This document shows positions 52,658 through 64,000 of a stretch of 64,000 nucleotides of DNA, in pieces (position 1 is the stretch's first letter; each line of letters starts with the position of its first letter). The stretch covers positions 6,405,001 through 6,469,000 of the forward strand of contig CM020509.1 of the NCBI GenBank assembly GCA_009823395.1, read 5' to 3'. The stretch is from Thamnaconus septentrionalis (Eukaryota; Chordata; Actinopteri; Tetraodontiformes; Monacanthidae). The translations under genes and the position numbers were made by a program. The notes under the pieces were generated by a model. The model was not told where the DNA came from and did not search any database. It saw only the letters and a program-made list of their open reading frames with translations.

Positions 52658-53884
52658 GAAAGGTTACAAAATGGAATTTAGCTTTTAACAGAAGGGCAGA
52701 TCTGGGAAGACATTTTGACTGTTAAACGTGGAGGATTTCCTCCTTTAAAGGGCTGTGTGACAACGAATCTTCCGTCTACGTTGGCGGACGACGTGATTTA
52801 GATCTCCGCTCGGTAATTGCACATTGTGTGAAGATGCTCCAGTGTGGAGCTGTGACATTTAAAATTCCCCTTGCACAGGTGGCAACAGCGGGGTGGTGGT
52901 GGTGGTGGTGGTGGCGTCGAACACAGGGAGCAGCATGTGAAGATGATGAGCTGCTGGCTGACAGACAGAACATGCAGCCCATCATGGATGAATATTGTAT
53001 CAAAGACCAAAGAGAGAGAAAAAATAAAAAAGGGTCTGATGAAAGATGAGTTTGAAAAGTTAGAAAAAAAAAAAAAAGGTTCTCATTTCACCTCCAGCCA
53101 GAGCGCCGTGGGCTGAAGTGTTGACTCGGCCAGGACTGAAAATAAAGTCATCACAAAATTCACTTGGCTAGCATGAATACACCCAACTGCCGCTGTTCCA
53201 TTTGCTCGGTAAATATGTTAAGTAAAAAAAAAAAGAAATGCAGATTCACGAAATAAAATGAAATGCTCAAAAGTTCCGGCTTTGCTGGACGACATCACCA
53301 GAGATGAGAGCAGAAGGGAAGTTTCCGCTGCGGTGTGTTTCCCCGCCCTTTGATGTGCGGACAGGTTTGCGTCACTGATTGCGTCTCGTGCGCGTGGACG
53401 AAGGTGGGCAGACTGCAGAGCGTTTCCCTGCGTCTGCGTCCCGGCCGAGTTTAGAGTTCATCGCAACGGTGCCGAGAATCTGAAGGTCGCATGAAGCAAA
53501 TCTGAAAGGGACTGAACTGCTGGTCTTGGACTCAGAGGGTGTTTTCACACACACACACACACACACACACACGCCGGTGCAGAGGGCACGTAACGTGTCA
53601 GAATGATACATTGTTTCATTTTTCAGCCTGTACGTTTCGCATTAACACTCGTTTGTTTCCACACTGGTGGGGACGCGGCGGCACTGGCAGGGAGTCATGT
53701 TTCCATGACGACTGGCCAGAAGAGGACTCCTGGCACGTCATGTTTGCGTGACTCCAGTTGCATCGCTGGAACTCTGAGACGTAACGCTGAACTTTAACCA
53801 ATCAGACGGTGCACAAGTGTGCAGCGCGTTTGCGGCGCCGCTCATTTCATTCCGTAATGAAAGCCACTTTGGTGAAGAAACTTT
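51800..53884. other. Non-coding stretch, no gene recognised
   Basis: GGAA-type repeats occur at 52300-52336, a T-run of about 28 at 52630-52657 and a GGT run at 52893-52914. A (CA)n microsatellite lies at 53546-53573. Open frames come largely from these runs. Confidence 0.6.
53546..53573. repeat. (CA)n microsatellite
   Basis: About 14 perfect CA units. Confidence 0.96.
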
Positions 53885-54020
53885 CCTTTCAGTTTTGGTC
53901 ATGGCAGACAACTGGGACCAGAAAATCTGGCAACACCAGTCATATATGTGATGTCACAAAGGGCATATCTCTCCCAGATGAGTGCTGGCACTCTCAGCAG
54001 CCAGGTGTTGGTTGAGAGAT
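53885..54020 (+). repeat. Dispersed repeat family B relative
   Basis: GATGTCACAAAGGGCATATC with CTCTCCC (53951-53977) matches GAGGTCACAAAGGGGATACC with CTCTC at 58423-58447. A CCAGATGAGTGCTGG block and a CAGCAGCCAGGTG block follow. The copy is more diverged than those at 51.4 and 58.4 kb. Confidence 0.5.
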
Positions 54021-54680
54021 GTTCAGAAACAAGTTTGCAAATTTCGTAACACATTTCCAGAATGTCGAGTGCAAAATGTCCTCTTCTGATGCAGAACTCA
54101 TTTTTTGCTTTTGCTTTTTTTCACCCTTTTTTCTTTTTTGTAATTGGTCAGATTATGTGTGAGAGCTTGTTGATGAGGGTGCCGTGTGTACCGGCCAAGT
54201 TTTAAAAGTTTAAACCAGTGGCAGTGTGCCTCCCTTTAATGTGTTGCTGGAATTACTTCATGTTGGCAAAGTAACACGAAGGGAACGGGCGGTTGTGTAG
54301 CGAAGCAGCGGCTGGAGCGACTGCTCGACTTGTGCGCCTGTCCGCCCATCCGTCTCTCCGTCCATGCAGCGCACTTTGTAAAAGTGATAATTTCCTCCCA
54401 CTTGTCTCACCTGTTGCGCCGCAGCAGCAGTGGAGCGCGAACTGCCTCTCAGCTTGGGCCAAAGTTGTAATTTAAACGCCTGAAGTGAGTGAAATACTGT
54501 AATTATCATCGCCTAACAAATATAATGAGAATATACACCTTTGAAAATCTATACAATTTACACGTAACAATTTATTTTCCAGATTCTACCTTGAGCAGCT
54601 AAAAATAAATGGCCAACTGCTTCCGACTGGTCTAGGAAGATTTGAGGATTATGATGCTATCGATCTATCAATCAATTGAC
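54021..54680. other. Non-coding stretch, no gene recognised
   Basis: T-rich runs lie around 54110-54140. The rest is unique-looking sequence with no gene. Confidence 0.6.
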
Positions 54681-54681
54681 C

Positions 54682-54717
<36 letters not shown>
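54681..54717. repeat. (CTGT)n microsatellite
   Basis: About nine perfect tetranucleotide units. Confidence 0.96.
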
Positions 54718-54794
54718 GGTCGTTATATTTTCTGGCATGCCAACATTTTTCTTTTTTATAAAACTCATTAGTCCGAATTCTCTCATAGTCTTTT

Positions 54795-54960
54795 TCAGTC
54801 TAAAGTGGTTGTACGTGATGTACTATTGCCACTAGATGTCGTAGTTTTGCACTGAACGAACACCAAAACAAACCGACTCCCTGCACATCCTCAGCAGCCT
54901 CTTCCGTTTAGATTAGATTAGATTATATTAGATTGGATTACATTAGATTAGATAGACTTT
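54795..54960. repeat. Repeat remnant plus (GATTA)n run
   Basis: TAAAGTGGTTGTACGTGATG and TTGCCACTAGATGTCG (54802-54841) resemble common fish non-autonomous transposon words. An imperfect GATTA pentamer run (54910-54952) follows, ending in AGATAGACTTTGTTAAT, which resembles a common fish repeat end (ATAGACTTTATTGAT-like). The boundaries cannot be fixed. Confidence 0.4.
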
Positions 54961-55942
54961 GTTAATACAAAAAAGAAAAGAAAAATGACAAAAAACATAT
55001 ATTTTACAAACATAAATTACCCTAAACAATTTTTGATATTCACTTTTCATACCTAAAAGTAAACCTAGACTGATCTATATACACTATGCAATACCTAAAT
55101 ATATTCCAAGACTGTATACTCTTGTACTGTATGTCTCTATGTACTAAGAATATAAAAAAAAAAATGCAGTGGAAGCTTCTCCTGAACAAGCAGGAATAAA
55201 CTAAGTGTTGCAGCCGGAGGACGCCTCTCTTGGTGTTTTCTCTGCATCATGTTTCCAGTAAATAACAAGCTTTGTCATATATTGACAGAGGTGGCGCCGA
55301 TGGTTCTGTCTAGATCATCGTCTGTTTATCCTGAAGCGCGATAGGCTGAATTTGGCCCACAGCTCCTTTCAACCCCTGTCACAGGCCTTTGCCTTCACCT
55401 TGTTGTTGCCCTCTCGTCACCTTGTCACCGCAGTCTCCCCCACTCGCAACTCATTTGCAAACAAGGCTTTACGCAGATATTCAATTTGTACTACTGCTGC
55501 GTCTGGGGAATCGCAGGCGAGGAGCGCGAGGCTTCCTTCTGTTTTTGGAACGGGACAAGAATGCGGAAAGCAGGGCGGAGCGCGCACTTTGCCTTCGCTG
55601 AGTGTTAGAAGCACTTTTCAAAAATCTATTTTACAAACACTCTGTGCCTTTGTGGTCAAGGTAATGTTTTTACTAAACCACTCAAAGCTCCGTTCATGAA
55701 GTTTTCATAAATTTACTGGTTCCACAGACATTTTCTCTGCGCTCACTGGGATAAAAATCTTTGTTCGCTTTGTTTGCGGGTTATTCATTTGTAATTATGG
55801 AATTTTAACATGTCGCACTGAGAAGGATTAGTTCACATGAAAAAAACAGGGCCCTTTGTGGTTTTATAATAATTTCTTTTGTAATTTGAATAATATTTCT
55901 TCGTAAAAATCCACGTTTAGAAATTGAAAATGTTTTGCTCAA

Positions 55943-55945
<3 letters not shown>
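54961..55945. other. Non-coding stretch, no gene recognised
   Basis: AT-rich at 54961-55160, then mixed composition. A 115-codon frame at 55352-55699 has no domain or splice context. Confidence 0.6.

Positions 55946-55981
<36 letters not shown>
55946..55981. repeat. Poly-T tract, about 36 bases
   Basis: The longest T-run in the window. It could be the A-tail of a minus-strand retroposon, but no element is recognisable next to it. Confidence 0.95.
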
Positions 55982-55982
<1 letters not shown>

Positions 55983-58394
55983 AGTAAAACTGAAAAAGTA
56001 AAATAATAACAAGGCTAAGCTCCGATGCAGGGCTTCCTCGAGGGTTAACGAGAAATGCAGAATGCCTTTAATTGACACGTTTTATACCGAAGTTCTTTGC
56101 AAGAATCCTATTAAAGCGAGAGTTCTTTGCTTTGTTTATCACAGCAGGATCGTGATGAGATATTTTGCTGCTGATGGCAGCTGATTGGTCGGGGACAGGA
56201 GCTGAATTAGGCTCCGGCACGAGCCGAACAATCTTCGGCAGAATAGTTTATGGAAAACAGGGAATTGATTCATCCCCACCCGCCATACACACTTGACTAT
56301 ATTGTCGCTCGAGTTGGTGGCTTTAGTATTAAAGTTGTGGTTATGAGCCGTTAAAATGTACAAAAAAACAGCTTCATTCGAAAGTGATAGTTTTCATCTC
56401 CTATAATTGTGTAGCATAAAATCACGTCTCAATCTTTCTGTGCTTTGAAATATAATACTATTCTATATAAATTGTTCTTTTCTCTCTCTCTATTAAATAC
56501 TGAACCCGATCTAATGTGGACACTGGTTACAATGTGCAGCATGAAGGTCAGTTTTATTCCCCTAGGATTAAATTCATGACTTTGCCAGTCGTTGTTGCTC
56601 TTCCGTCTTTTCACCTTTACAATCCCGTGTTCGCAGATTTCCTATCGGCTCATGAAACGCCTCGCAGTCGGCGGTGATGTGACTTGGTGTTTAAATCAGC
56701 TCTTCACCAGTGTGATCCGTCTTCATGTTTTCTCAGAGTGTGGCCCCGCAGTAAATCTCTCCTGCTTGTGACATTTAGAGTGTGTGAACGTCTCCGGTCT
56801 TGAAGTTCTATGAAGTTGGAAAAGGAAAAGTGTGTCGCTCCACGAATGTCATCACACAGGTGTCAGGTTATAACATCTTCAGTTTTTCATTGTATACATA
56901 CTTGTGAGATTAGGACTCAGTGCCCTTGGTGACATCACAAAGTGTTGATTCCCAAAATGTGTCTAAGCACACTTTTTTTTGCAAAACTGAGCAGGCCGAA
57001 AGAAGTAGAAGAAAAAGGTGGCTGTTCTCATCCAATTGTTGACAGAACAGAGACATATTATGGATGAAGTAAACGTTGCTGAATGTGGAGACCTTTAAAT
57101 GACATTTAGTCTAGTAGTCTACATTGAGACTCTTAAAACAGCAGGCCGGGAGTCTCAGATGGTATCTCCGATGCGGTCTCCCATACACACTCCTCCCTTG
57201 TTGTCTCTAGATTCCTGTCTTGCCTCCAGGTTTAAAGACTTTCCTTATTTCAGCAGTATAAACGTTCATAATGAAACTGTCAGTGTTTCTCTTTGAAATC
57301 GGCCCTGGCTGCATCTGCATTGTCTGGGCAAACCGGAGCTGAGATGAAACCGGGCCTTTGATGTCTCTTCCTGCGAGGTTCTGTTTTTATTGGAACCGCA
57401 CCGCATTGTCTCGGCGGCAAATGTTTAGGATGACAGAACACAACGCTAATTACAAGTGAGGCTCGCCCGTTTCAAAGCTTCTGCAGCTGCTGCCGGATTT
57501 TTATTTGGTGTTTCCTTTTATTTAACTTTTTTTTTTTGCTTCTTCTTCTCCTGCTTCCTCGGGGAGTTGCTGCTGGTGTGCAGGGAGGCAAACATCTTTC
57601 AGGCCTATTAATTATTTAGTGCATGTTGCCTTCAGGATACTACGGAGAAATTAGTATGATGACAGCAATCTGGATCAAGGACACAATAAGTGTATACTGT
57701 ATAGTTTTAATATATCTTCATCAGCACCGGAAGGCAGATTTTTCATTATTTTTTTTAATGGAAATATAAGAATTTTTTGCTGAACTTGCCTTTCCATGCA
57801 AGTACAAAGACATTAAACAGCAGCATGACCAAAGGAACTTTGAGTAAAAGGCTGGCAGGGATCACAAAAGGCACTCCAGGTCAGAGAAGCACCCTCCTCC
57901 AAGTGTGCGTGTGCACTCCTTCATTATGAATAAGCATCAATATTTCAAGGCCTAACTAGCTCAACAAGCAGAAGAAAACAAAGAACGATGCTTTTGTCTC
58001 ATTGTAATTTCATAAACAGAAGACGGAAAGATGAAGAATCTTTCTACATTTGCCATACAGTTATATCACATCACTTTCATCCCTGCAGAAATGGGGGGTC
58101 AGGTGGAGGCACCCTGCGGGGAGACAATCTGGGCCATGACACAGCAATTCAGTCTGCTCAACACATCACTCAGTGTTAAGTCAGAAAACAGCAGTAAAAT
58201 CTGGTGCAGTGCTTCAATGTATTGGAATTATTCCATCATACAGTATTTGCGATATTCTGTAAGAACTTGGAACCAGAGCGCTAACAGGCTAATGGCTATT
58301 GAGCCGTTAACTTTTGATGTGTGTCACTGATGTTCTACTTTTCTTTCAAATCAGTTTCAAATCAGGTGAAATTGCTGTTCTTTTTGGTGCTAAA
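55982..58394. other. Non-coding stretch, no gene recognised
   Basis: The part at 58060-58330 may be the left portion of a family B element. TGACATCACAAAGTG at 56932-56946 is similar to the family B core. Otherwise AT-rich and without genes. Confidence 0.55.
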
Positions 58395-58535
58395 ACATAC
58401 AGATCTGGAAATCGGCCATTTGTGAGGTCACAAAGGGGATACCTCTCATTCGTAAAATCTTCCAAACACTTGGATGGATCTCCAGCAGGAGGACAGTAAA
58501 CAGAGGCCTACATTTTCAGGACATCTATAGAATGT
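58395..58535 (+). repeat. Dispersed repeat family B, copy 3
   Basis: It contains both marker blocks of the family in one copy: GAGGTCACAAAGGGGATACC with CTCTC (58423-58447) and AAACAGAGGCCTACATTTTC with AGGACATCTATAG (58498-58530). The second aligns with 37913-37955. This copy links the partial ones elsewhere. Confidence 0.65.
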
Positions 58536-58813
58536 CTTTATTTTTCTGTTGTCGAAAAACCATAAACTTTAACGTTGAATATTTAAGATTTGTAAGATTG
58601 AAGTGACAAAAATATGGTTTGTTCAATTCCATAGTTTCAGAGATCCATTCACCGGCTGACCATTTTTTTGCCCAAGTCAATGAGTTTGGAATAACTTGGC
58701 TGAGAAAAGTACGTGTGAGTGTCTCTAGTTGCGCTGGTGCCAAGTTTTACCAACAGTAATTTAGCAGCTCTCAGCACGTTAGTTTCAGGGAAGAGCTAAT
58801 GTAGTGGATGTGT

Positions 58814-58815
<2 letters not shown>

Positions 58816-58865
<50 letters not shown>
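58816..58865. repeat. (GT)n microsatellite
   Basis: About 25 perfect GT units, the longest GT tract in the window. Confidence 0.97.
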
Positions 58866-58868
<3 letters not shown>

Positions 58869-59626
58869 GCAGCAGCTCATTTCACCGGGAGAGTTCTGCT
58901 GACCTTGGCATACTCAAGATTTCATCCCCACCGGTGTTTCATCCCTCCTCGCTTCCGTCTCTTTAGCCTCATTCTCTTGTCCTCGCTACACCCAAATCCT
59001 CTTCTAGGACACAACAGCAGCAACCTGTGGTCATTGACACGAAGGAACTGAATGATGGCAGCCCGAACTCATTAAAGAAATGAATAAGCGCAAAGAATAA
59101 ATGGTGTCCCAAGACGTTAGCCGGGGGCAATTTCTCACAGGGCTCAACTCCAGACAACAACAACCGCCGTTGCCGTTCAACGTTTAAAAATTCATGTTTG
59201 ACTTTTCCTGGCATCCTCATTTCTGCTGTGTCATGTCTGCAGGCTAAACCTTGCCAGAAATCTCATTATTTTTTAAGCCTTGATGCCAGGAAGGCAGAAA
59301 TGCAGTGAATGGCAGAAAGACTTTCGCTTGTCATCCTTCCAGCTCTTCTCAAATACATATAACACAAAACGCGTAACTCCATATAGAGTTAAAGGTGAGA
59401 TTAGACTCAAAGAAAAGACATTTTTATTATGTACAGAGTCATTGTGATATATGTGATAGAGAATGTAGCATTGCAGCGCCTCCTGTGGGTGTTATTCTAG
59501 TCTACCCTCCTTCTTCACTCCATTTTCTCCGCTAAAACTGTTGCCTAAACTGAAATTTTTCAGAAAACTACAGAAGAACTACTGAGGTGGATGTCCAGAG
59601 GCTGCAGTACTGTATTCACACTCTCA
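58866..59626. other. Non-coding stretch, no gene recognised
   Basis: A TTAAAGGTGAGATTAGAC-like segment at 59389-59580, with CATTGCAGCGCCTCCTGTGG, resembles fish non-autonomous transposon sequence but cannot be delimited. No gene was recognised. Confidence 0.5.
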
Positions 59627-59770
59627 CTTGGCACTGTCCACCAAACATGTCCAGCATCCTTTTTGTTCAGTGCAGGTTCAGTGCTGCTACACCAGAGGGC
59701 TGCTGAGATCCTGCAGGGAGCCAGTTTGTTTTGGTGGAAATGCAGCAAAACAATGACTGCATTTAGTGCT
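59627..59770 (+). repeat. Dispersed repeat family A, copy 2
   Basis: It aligns with 8335-8470 through GCACTGTCCACCAAACATG, the identical core GTGCTGCTACACCAGAG (59681-59697), GGGCTGCTGAG, CTGCAGGGAGCCAGTTTG and TTTTGGTGGAAATGCA. It is slightly less decayed than copy 1. Confidence 0.7.
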
Positions 59771-61560
59771 GAAATAGTTTCACATTTACCTTTGTGTGGT
59801 GTCCATGACACAGCCTCACACCCCGATGTCAATGTTTGCAGAAAAAAAAAAAAAACGTATTTATGTCACACATCTCTCTCCTGAGCCTAAAGACAGATTT
59901 TGGAGGGCTGGCTGAACCCTCTGTTTATCACCTTCAGGTTTCTTCTTGAAAGCGCTGCTAGTCTCCCTAGAAGCAGCTCGGCTTGTGTTACTTCCTGCGG
60001 TTCCCACTCCGTCTTCTCCTGGGGCTTTTTAAGGCCAACCAGCAGAGGCGTTGCTTCCTGGTTTCATCACCAGCTGAAAGAAGCTGTTTCTGGAATCGAA
60101 TGCAATTTTACGACGGATTCAAAAAGCTTTCTTTTTTTGTTGGTGGTTGGCTAGCTATATGGGCAGGAATTTTCGGCGTTGAAATGGCAGCAATTCAGGG
60201 TTAAGCCCACCGTTTGCAGACGTCAAGCTGAAGTAAAAGGGGCTGAGCAGAAGTCGTTAACAATCCTGTTAAAAGAAGGCAACTTTTGACTGAGAGAACT
60301 CGAGTGCTGCTGCTTCACAGACATGTTCTCTTTCTGTGTGTGTGTGTTTCACGGTGCTCCAGGTTGACAGCATTCAAAGCCATTCTGCACTGCTGCTGGA
60401 AAACATCAGGCAAAAGGCAACGCGACTGAAATGCCAAAGCATTGTTGTTTGTTGTTGTTGTTTTCTGCCTGCTTGTCTGTTCGTGTTGAGTGTTTCCCAA
60501 AATGACTTGCCCCCTCCAACATATGGCATTAATATTGAAATTTCACAAAGCGGAATCTTGCTGCGTTTCCCATTACAACCCTTCTTAGGCTAATCTACCG
60601 GATAAAATAGCAGACAGCACCACGGATTTTATCATTTTGATGAAATAAGCCTTTAATTCCAATTTTGCCATAAAGCATTCCTGCAGATCCGTCCTTTCAG
60701 GAAATTCAAACCAACAATTTACTGTTGCACCAGTCGCAGTACAATGAAGGTTTATTCTTGCAAACTCTGCGCAGCATCACCAGGGTCCGTAGCCTTGGCC
60801 TCTCTTTTTTTTATACATATACATGTGTTCTTTTGATACTGAATCACTTTGAAGCCAAGGCGTCGACGGGCAAAATGCATATTTCAAGTAGCCCCTTTGT
60901 CATCTTTCTTTGTTTCTCCAACTGTTTTAATATTTCAAGTACGGTCGGTTTTGGCTCTGCAATCGCGTCGTGAAAGACGAGCGGCGGCGCAAGATCGTGA
61001 CTGGTTAAAAAAAGAAGAAGGAAAAAAAACAGCAACCATGTGTCACCCACATGTAAAATAAGGAAAAAATATTGCAGTGAAGCTCAATGTTCAATTCGTG
61101 AGGGTTGACAGATATGCAAATCATCCCGGGGGTTGCTAACGCTGATGCGTTTGTGGCACTTTGTTATTCTAAAATGTGTTTTGTGGGAAACGTGTGAACC
61201 TGACGAAGGGGCTCGATGTTCGTGTTTTTCAACAGACTGAATGATTACTAAGAATTAAGAATCACTCAACGTCATCTGAAAGCTCTCGGGTCTTGCAGGT
61301 GAACTGGCTGAGGCAGATCTGAAGCTCGTGGCACTGAAGGCTTTTCTCTGCTGCTCACCGACTTTAGAAACAGGTTTTGTGGCTTCCTGTCCATTGCACA
61401 CTGATCACCATGCTTTGACTAGACAGGTTCGGCTCCTGCCAGCCCAATTGTGTGGCTGGCAGGAGTGTCTTCTGACTGGATGGACACTGGAAGCCGGTTG
61501 GCCGTCTGATTGGAGGGACACCTGCCAAAACTTCCAGCCCTCTTAATCAGCACTCAGCTG
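59771..61560. other. Non-coding stretch, no gene recognised
   Basis: An A-run lies at 59840-59854, and TGAACCCTCTGTTTATCACC at 59911-59930 hints at an inverted family B fragment. Open frames are below 100 codons. Confidence 0.55.
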
Positions 61561-61564
61561 GCAG

Positions 61565-61712
61565 TGCGCCTTTATAAGCCGCTGCAGCTCAAACGCGCGG
61601 GGATGCAGGATGCAGAGCTCCAGTGCGCCCCGTGTTTGTTTTTTGTGTTTTTCTTGGTTTCGGACTTGGACCGGATCAGGCTAAGACCTGGTGTACTGAC
61701 GTCGCACATCTA
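61565..61712 (+). promoter_or_regulatory. Weak proximal promoter and exon candidate
   Basis: CCTTTATAAGCCGC gives a TATA-like motif at 61573-61577 in a GC-rich setting. A good donor, CTA|GTGAGT, follows at 61713-61718. The pair would make a short first exon of about 110 bp that could splice to the acceptor at 62887, about 1.2 kb away. The two signals are individually common, so this is tentative. Confidence 0.22.
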
Positions 61713-61718
61713 GTGAGT

Positions 61719-62886
61719 AGCCCCGTAAATGAGTTAGATGTTGAATTCTGATTTATTTAGCTATTTAGCTTTTCTCTTAGCGTTTTATTCTTTTTAATCA
61801 ACAAACCACCAAGTGGGTTAAATCAATTTGTTTAACTTGCATTCATCCAGATTGTAAAACTGCTGGGCCAACCAGCATTCAGATTTTCCAATGCATGAAG
61901 ACGACACTAATGACACCAATAGCTTTTGCTTCTTCACCGGCCCACTTTAAAAAGGCACCCGTTAACTGGAAGCCCAGCTGGCAGGAGGAGATCTCTGACC
62001 CGTTACAGCACCACTTACTGGAGCCGGTAGCCCGGCTGCTGCAGGCGAGCTGGAAGCTCTTCTTTCTAGGTTTGAATTCCCACAGTAGCAGCAGCAGGTC
62101 TCAGACCCCACATGCCGGGTCTGTGTCTTAGATCCGGAACAGAATAAAGCTGGAACAAAGTGGCCTCCAACAGGCGGCGTGGGCGTAGCTGAACATCATG
62201 GCTAGTTGCTCTTCCCACCAGCTGCTCCTTCCTCCAGTGCGAGTGAAGGCGGCTGAATCTCCAAGTTAAGTTATGGCACCAAGTCGAAAACATGTGGTCA
62301 CCCTCCTGCCTGAGAGTTTTTGTTTCCCCCCCAACCTCCGTCAGAAACATTTTCTGATGGGTTGTTTCTGCCCCTCTGACCCAAGATTGACGTGTCCAAT
62401 CAGTAAAACCGCTTGTGAAAATGCACCAGGTGGCGAATCACAATGGTCTCAGCAGCCTCGTGTTCATACCAGCACAGACTTCACTCTGACAGAAGGCATC
62501 GCAGAAGGTACCCGGGAATCTGAACCAGCGGCTCCATCATGCTAATACTGATGGGCCAGTTCCACTCTCTCAACTACAACACTATTGAACCTGTGCCCTT
62601 ACGCCATGAAATCACTCTTTTAATTCAATTGCACTATGAAATAAAAAAGCACTATTGGAGACATGCACGGTTTCTCTAGTCCTGAACCAGTAGGCAGTTT
62701 GTTTTCATGATCCAAACTGGCAGTTGGCACACAGCAATAAAAAAAAAAAAAAAAAATAAGGAATAAGTCCATGACACACGCTTGAGACACGTGCTGACAG
62801 TCCGGTCTGTACGTCCGCCTTGGAACGCCATGAGTCATCCTGGCGTGCACTTACCGAACCTCTTCCCTCTGCGCTCTGTGTTCCAG
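61719..62886. other. Non-coding stretch before the 62.9-kb exon
   Basis: No open frame above 94 codons. An A-run of about 20 lies at 62738-62757. The last 30 bp before 62887 form a C/T-rich tract ending in TTCCAG. Confidence 0.6.
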
Positions 62887-62960
62887 GAGTGAATCTGCGT
62901 AGGCACCTATCAGCTCTCCAGGCGGGAAGCAGGCATGGCCATCACCTCACTTCCGGCATG
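62887..62960 (+). CDS. Candidate exon with start codon, gene unrecognised
   Basis: A 74-bp exon with strong signals at both ends. The acceptor is a C/T-rich tract (CTCTTCCCTCTGCG, CTCTGTGTTCCAG) and the donor is ATG|GTAAGT at 62961. The start codon at 62935 has G at -3 and G at +4, and an in-frame TGA at 62890-62892 upstream shows the frame begins here. It encodes MAITSLPA and stops two bases into the next codon, so the following exon must start in that phase. It would fit exon 2 behind the non-coding exon at 18 kb, or behind a nearer promoter at 61.6 kb. Eight residues are too few to name the protein. Confidence 0.5.
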
Positions 62961-64000
62961 GTAAGTCTTCGGCTTCTCAATTAGCGTGAACACGCTGACG
63001 GGTCAAGGAAATGTCAGTTGACTGATGACTGCCATGGCGGGAAATGGATTTTGCAACCAAGACAATTGTTCCAGAATAAACCCTGGATCTTTTTTTTTTC
63101 TGCCTTCCTCCCCCTCTTGTTTATCTTTATTTATTCTGAAGAGGAGGGAGGCAGTTGGCGCGGTGCGGGGAGATGTGACACACTCAAGCCGTATTGCGCT
63201 TCCTCCCCAAGATTGCATTTATTCATAAAACTGCAGGTTGCATCAATACAGTGGGAATCCAAAGAAAATAGGTCAGTCGAATGCTCGCCTCTCCTCAGTA
63301 ACACAACAGAGACTTTCTTATGCAATCAGTTTTTAAATGTATTTTTGCTAAAAAGTAAGTCCTATTTTTTTCCCCTCTTGGCTCCCAACTACAATCAAGC
63401 ACAATCTGTTCTGGGCCGATTAAGTCCAAACAAAGTACTGGTATCACGTTTTGATGGCTCTAACTTAGCTTGTTGTACTGATGAGCAAAAGGTTTTCTTA
63501 AAATGTTTGACTTTTTATAAACCCAACAACATAAACTTGAACCAGTCCATTGTTCTGTTAAAGAGAATAACAAACATGATTGTTGGTAGAAACTCAAACT
63601 ATTCCAACATTTTACAACAAAACCTTTTTTGGAGTAAAGAGACCTTTGCAATGTCTGTTCCTTCAGCGTGTGTGTGTGTGTTTCCCCTTTTATAAAACGG
63701 TGTCGGCCTGAGCGACATTGATTATTAGATTAGGATTGTTCTGTTTGAATGTAAAGTCCAACCTTGGTCATCGTTCCTGGGTCAGTATGACCTGTGAATA
63801 TTGCCTGAGGTTTATGGGGATCCTGTAAAACCCTGATTGCTGTCGGCTGGCTGACAAGATGGAAGCAGACGTTTCCGTTAGTGCCCCGCAGTTACGGGTA
63901 TTGTGACGACCGTAAAAGTGATCGATGCCAACGGGATCTTCCCGGGCAGCTTGTGATTCCTCACGCACAAATATGATTGTGGGTGACAGGATGGAGGGTG
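62961..64000. other. Probable intron after the start exon
   Basis: It includes a 225-codon plus-strand frame (63018-63695), with a hydrophobic stretch near residues 23-39 and no domain I recognise. The sequence is AT-rich with T-runs and ends with a GT run near 63670. I treat the frame as chance, but its length is noted among the findings. Confidence 0.5.

Overview
The window looks like non-coding DNA from a teleost fish, most likely a percomorph. The evidence is a complete tRNA-derived SINE with the cores typical of fish (21196-21570) flanked by a perfect 12-bp target-site duplication, a second fish-type SINE near 15.1 kb, very dense dinucleotide microsatellites, and no run of adjacent open frames or operon-like layout. 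No complete protein-coding gene can be read. Most apparent open frames are translations of simple repeats or of the tandem array.

Layout. 1-17 kb: AT-rich intergenic or intronic DNA with TG, CA and TA microsatellites, decayed SINEs and older dispersed repeats. 17.3-18.6 kb: a promoter-like block with a TG/CG alternating tract, about 400 bp of purine-rich GA sequence, then a CpG-rich segment ending in a strong splice donor at 18592. I read this as the non-coding first exon of a plus-strand gene. 18.6-25.4 kb: the probable start of a large intron, with GC-rich sequence, the intact SINE and a weak minus-strand exon candidate. 25388-34408: a 9-kb head-to-tail array of seven copies of a roughly 1.28-kb unit. 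34.4-51 kb: mostly unique sequence, GC-rich in places, with several stretches resembling conserved regulatory DNA. 51.5 kb: a 220-bp CTT/CTC tract. 52-61 kb: dispersed repeats and microsatellites. 61.5-63 kb: a possible proximal promoter, then a well-formed 74-bp exon (62887-62960) that carries a start codon and eight codons.

The simplest gene model is a long gene on the plus strand: non-coding exon 1 near 18 kb, a 44-kb first intron, exon 2 at 62.9 kb with the start codon, and the rest beyond the window. This is an inference from splice signals alone and I could not identify the gene.

The most unusual object is the array at 25.4-34.4 kb. Each unit has an 11-bp motif (GGGACTGAGCC) at its left end and the inverse motif placed about 25 bp inside its right end, followed by a small terminal palindrome. 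Some units carry tandem 86-bp modules with a 13-14-bp perfect hairpin, all contain a TTA microsatellite and two internal 310-bp repeats, and the array lies at a TT dinucleotide. That combination fits non-autonomous rolling-circle elements of the Helitron2/Helentron type. One junction joins a right end directly to a left end, as expected of a rolling-circle concatemer. No Rep/helicase gene is present here.
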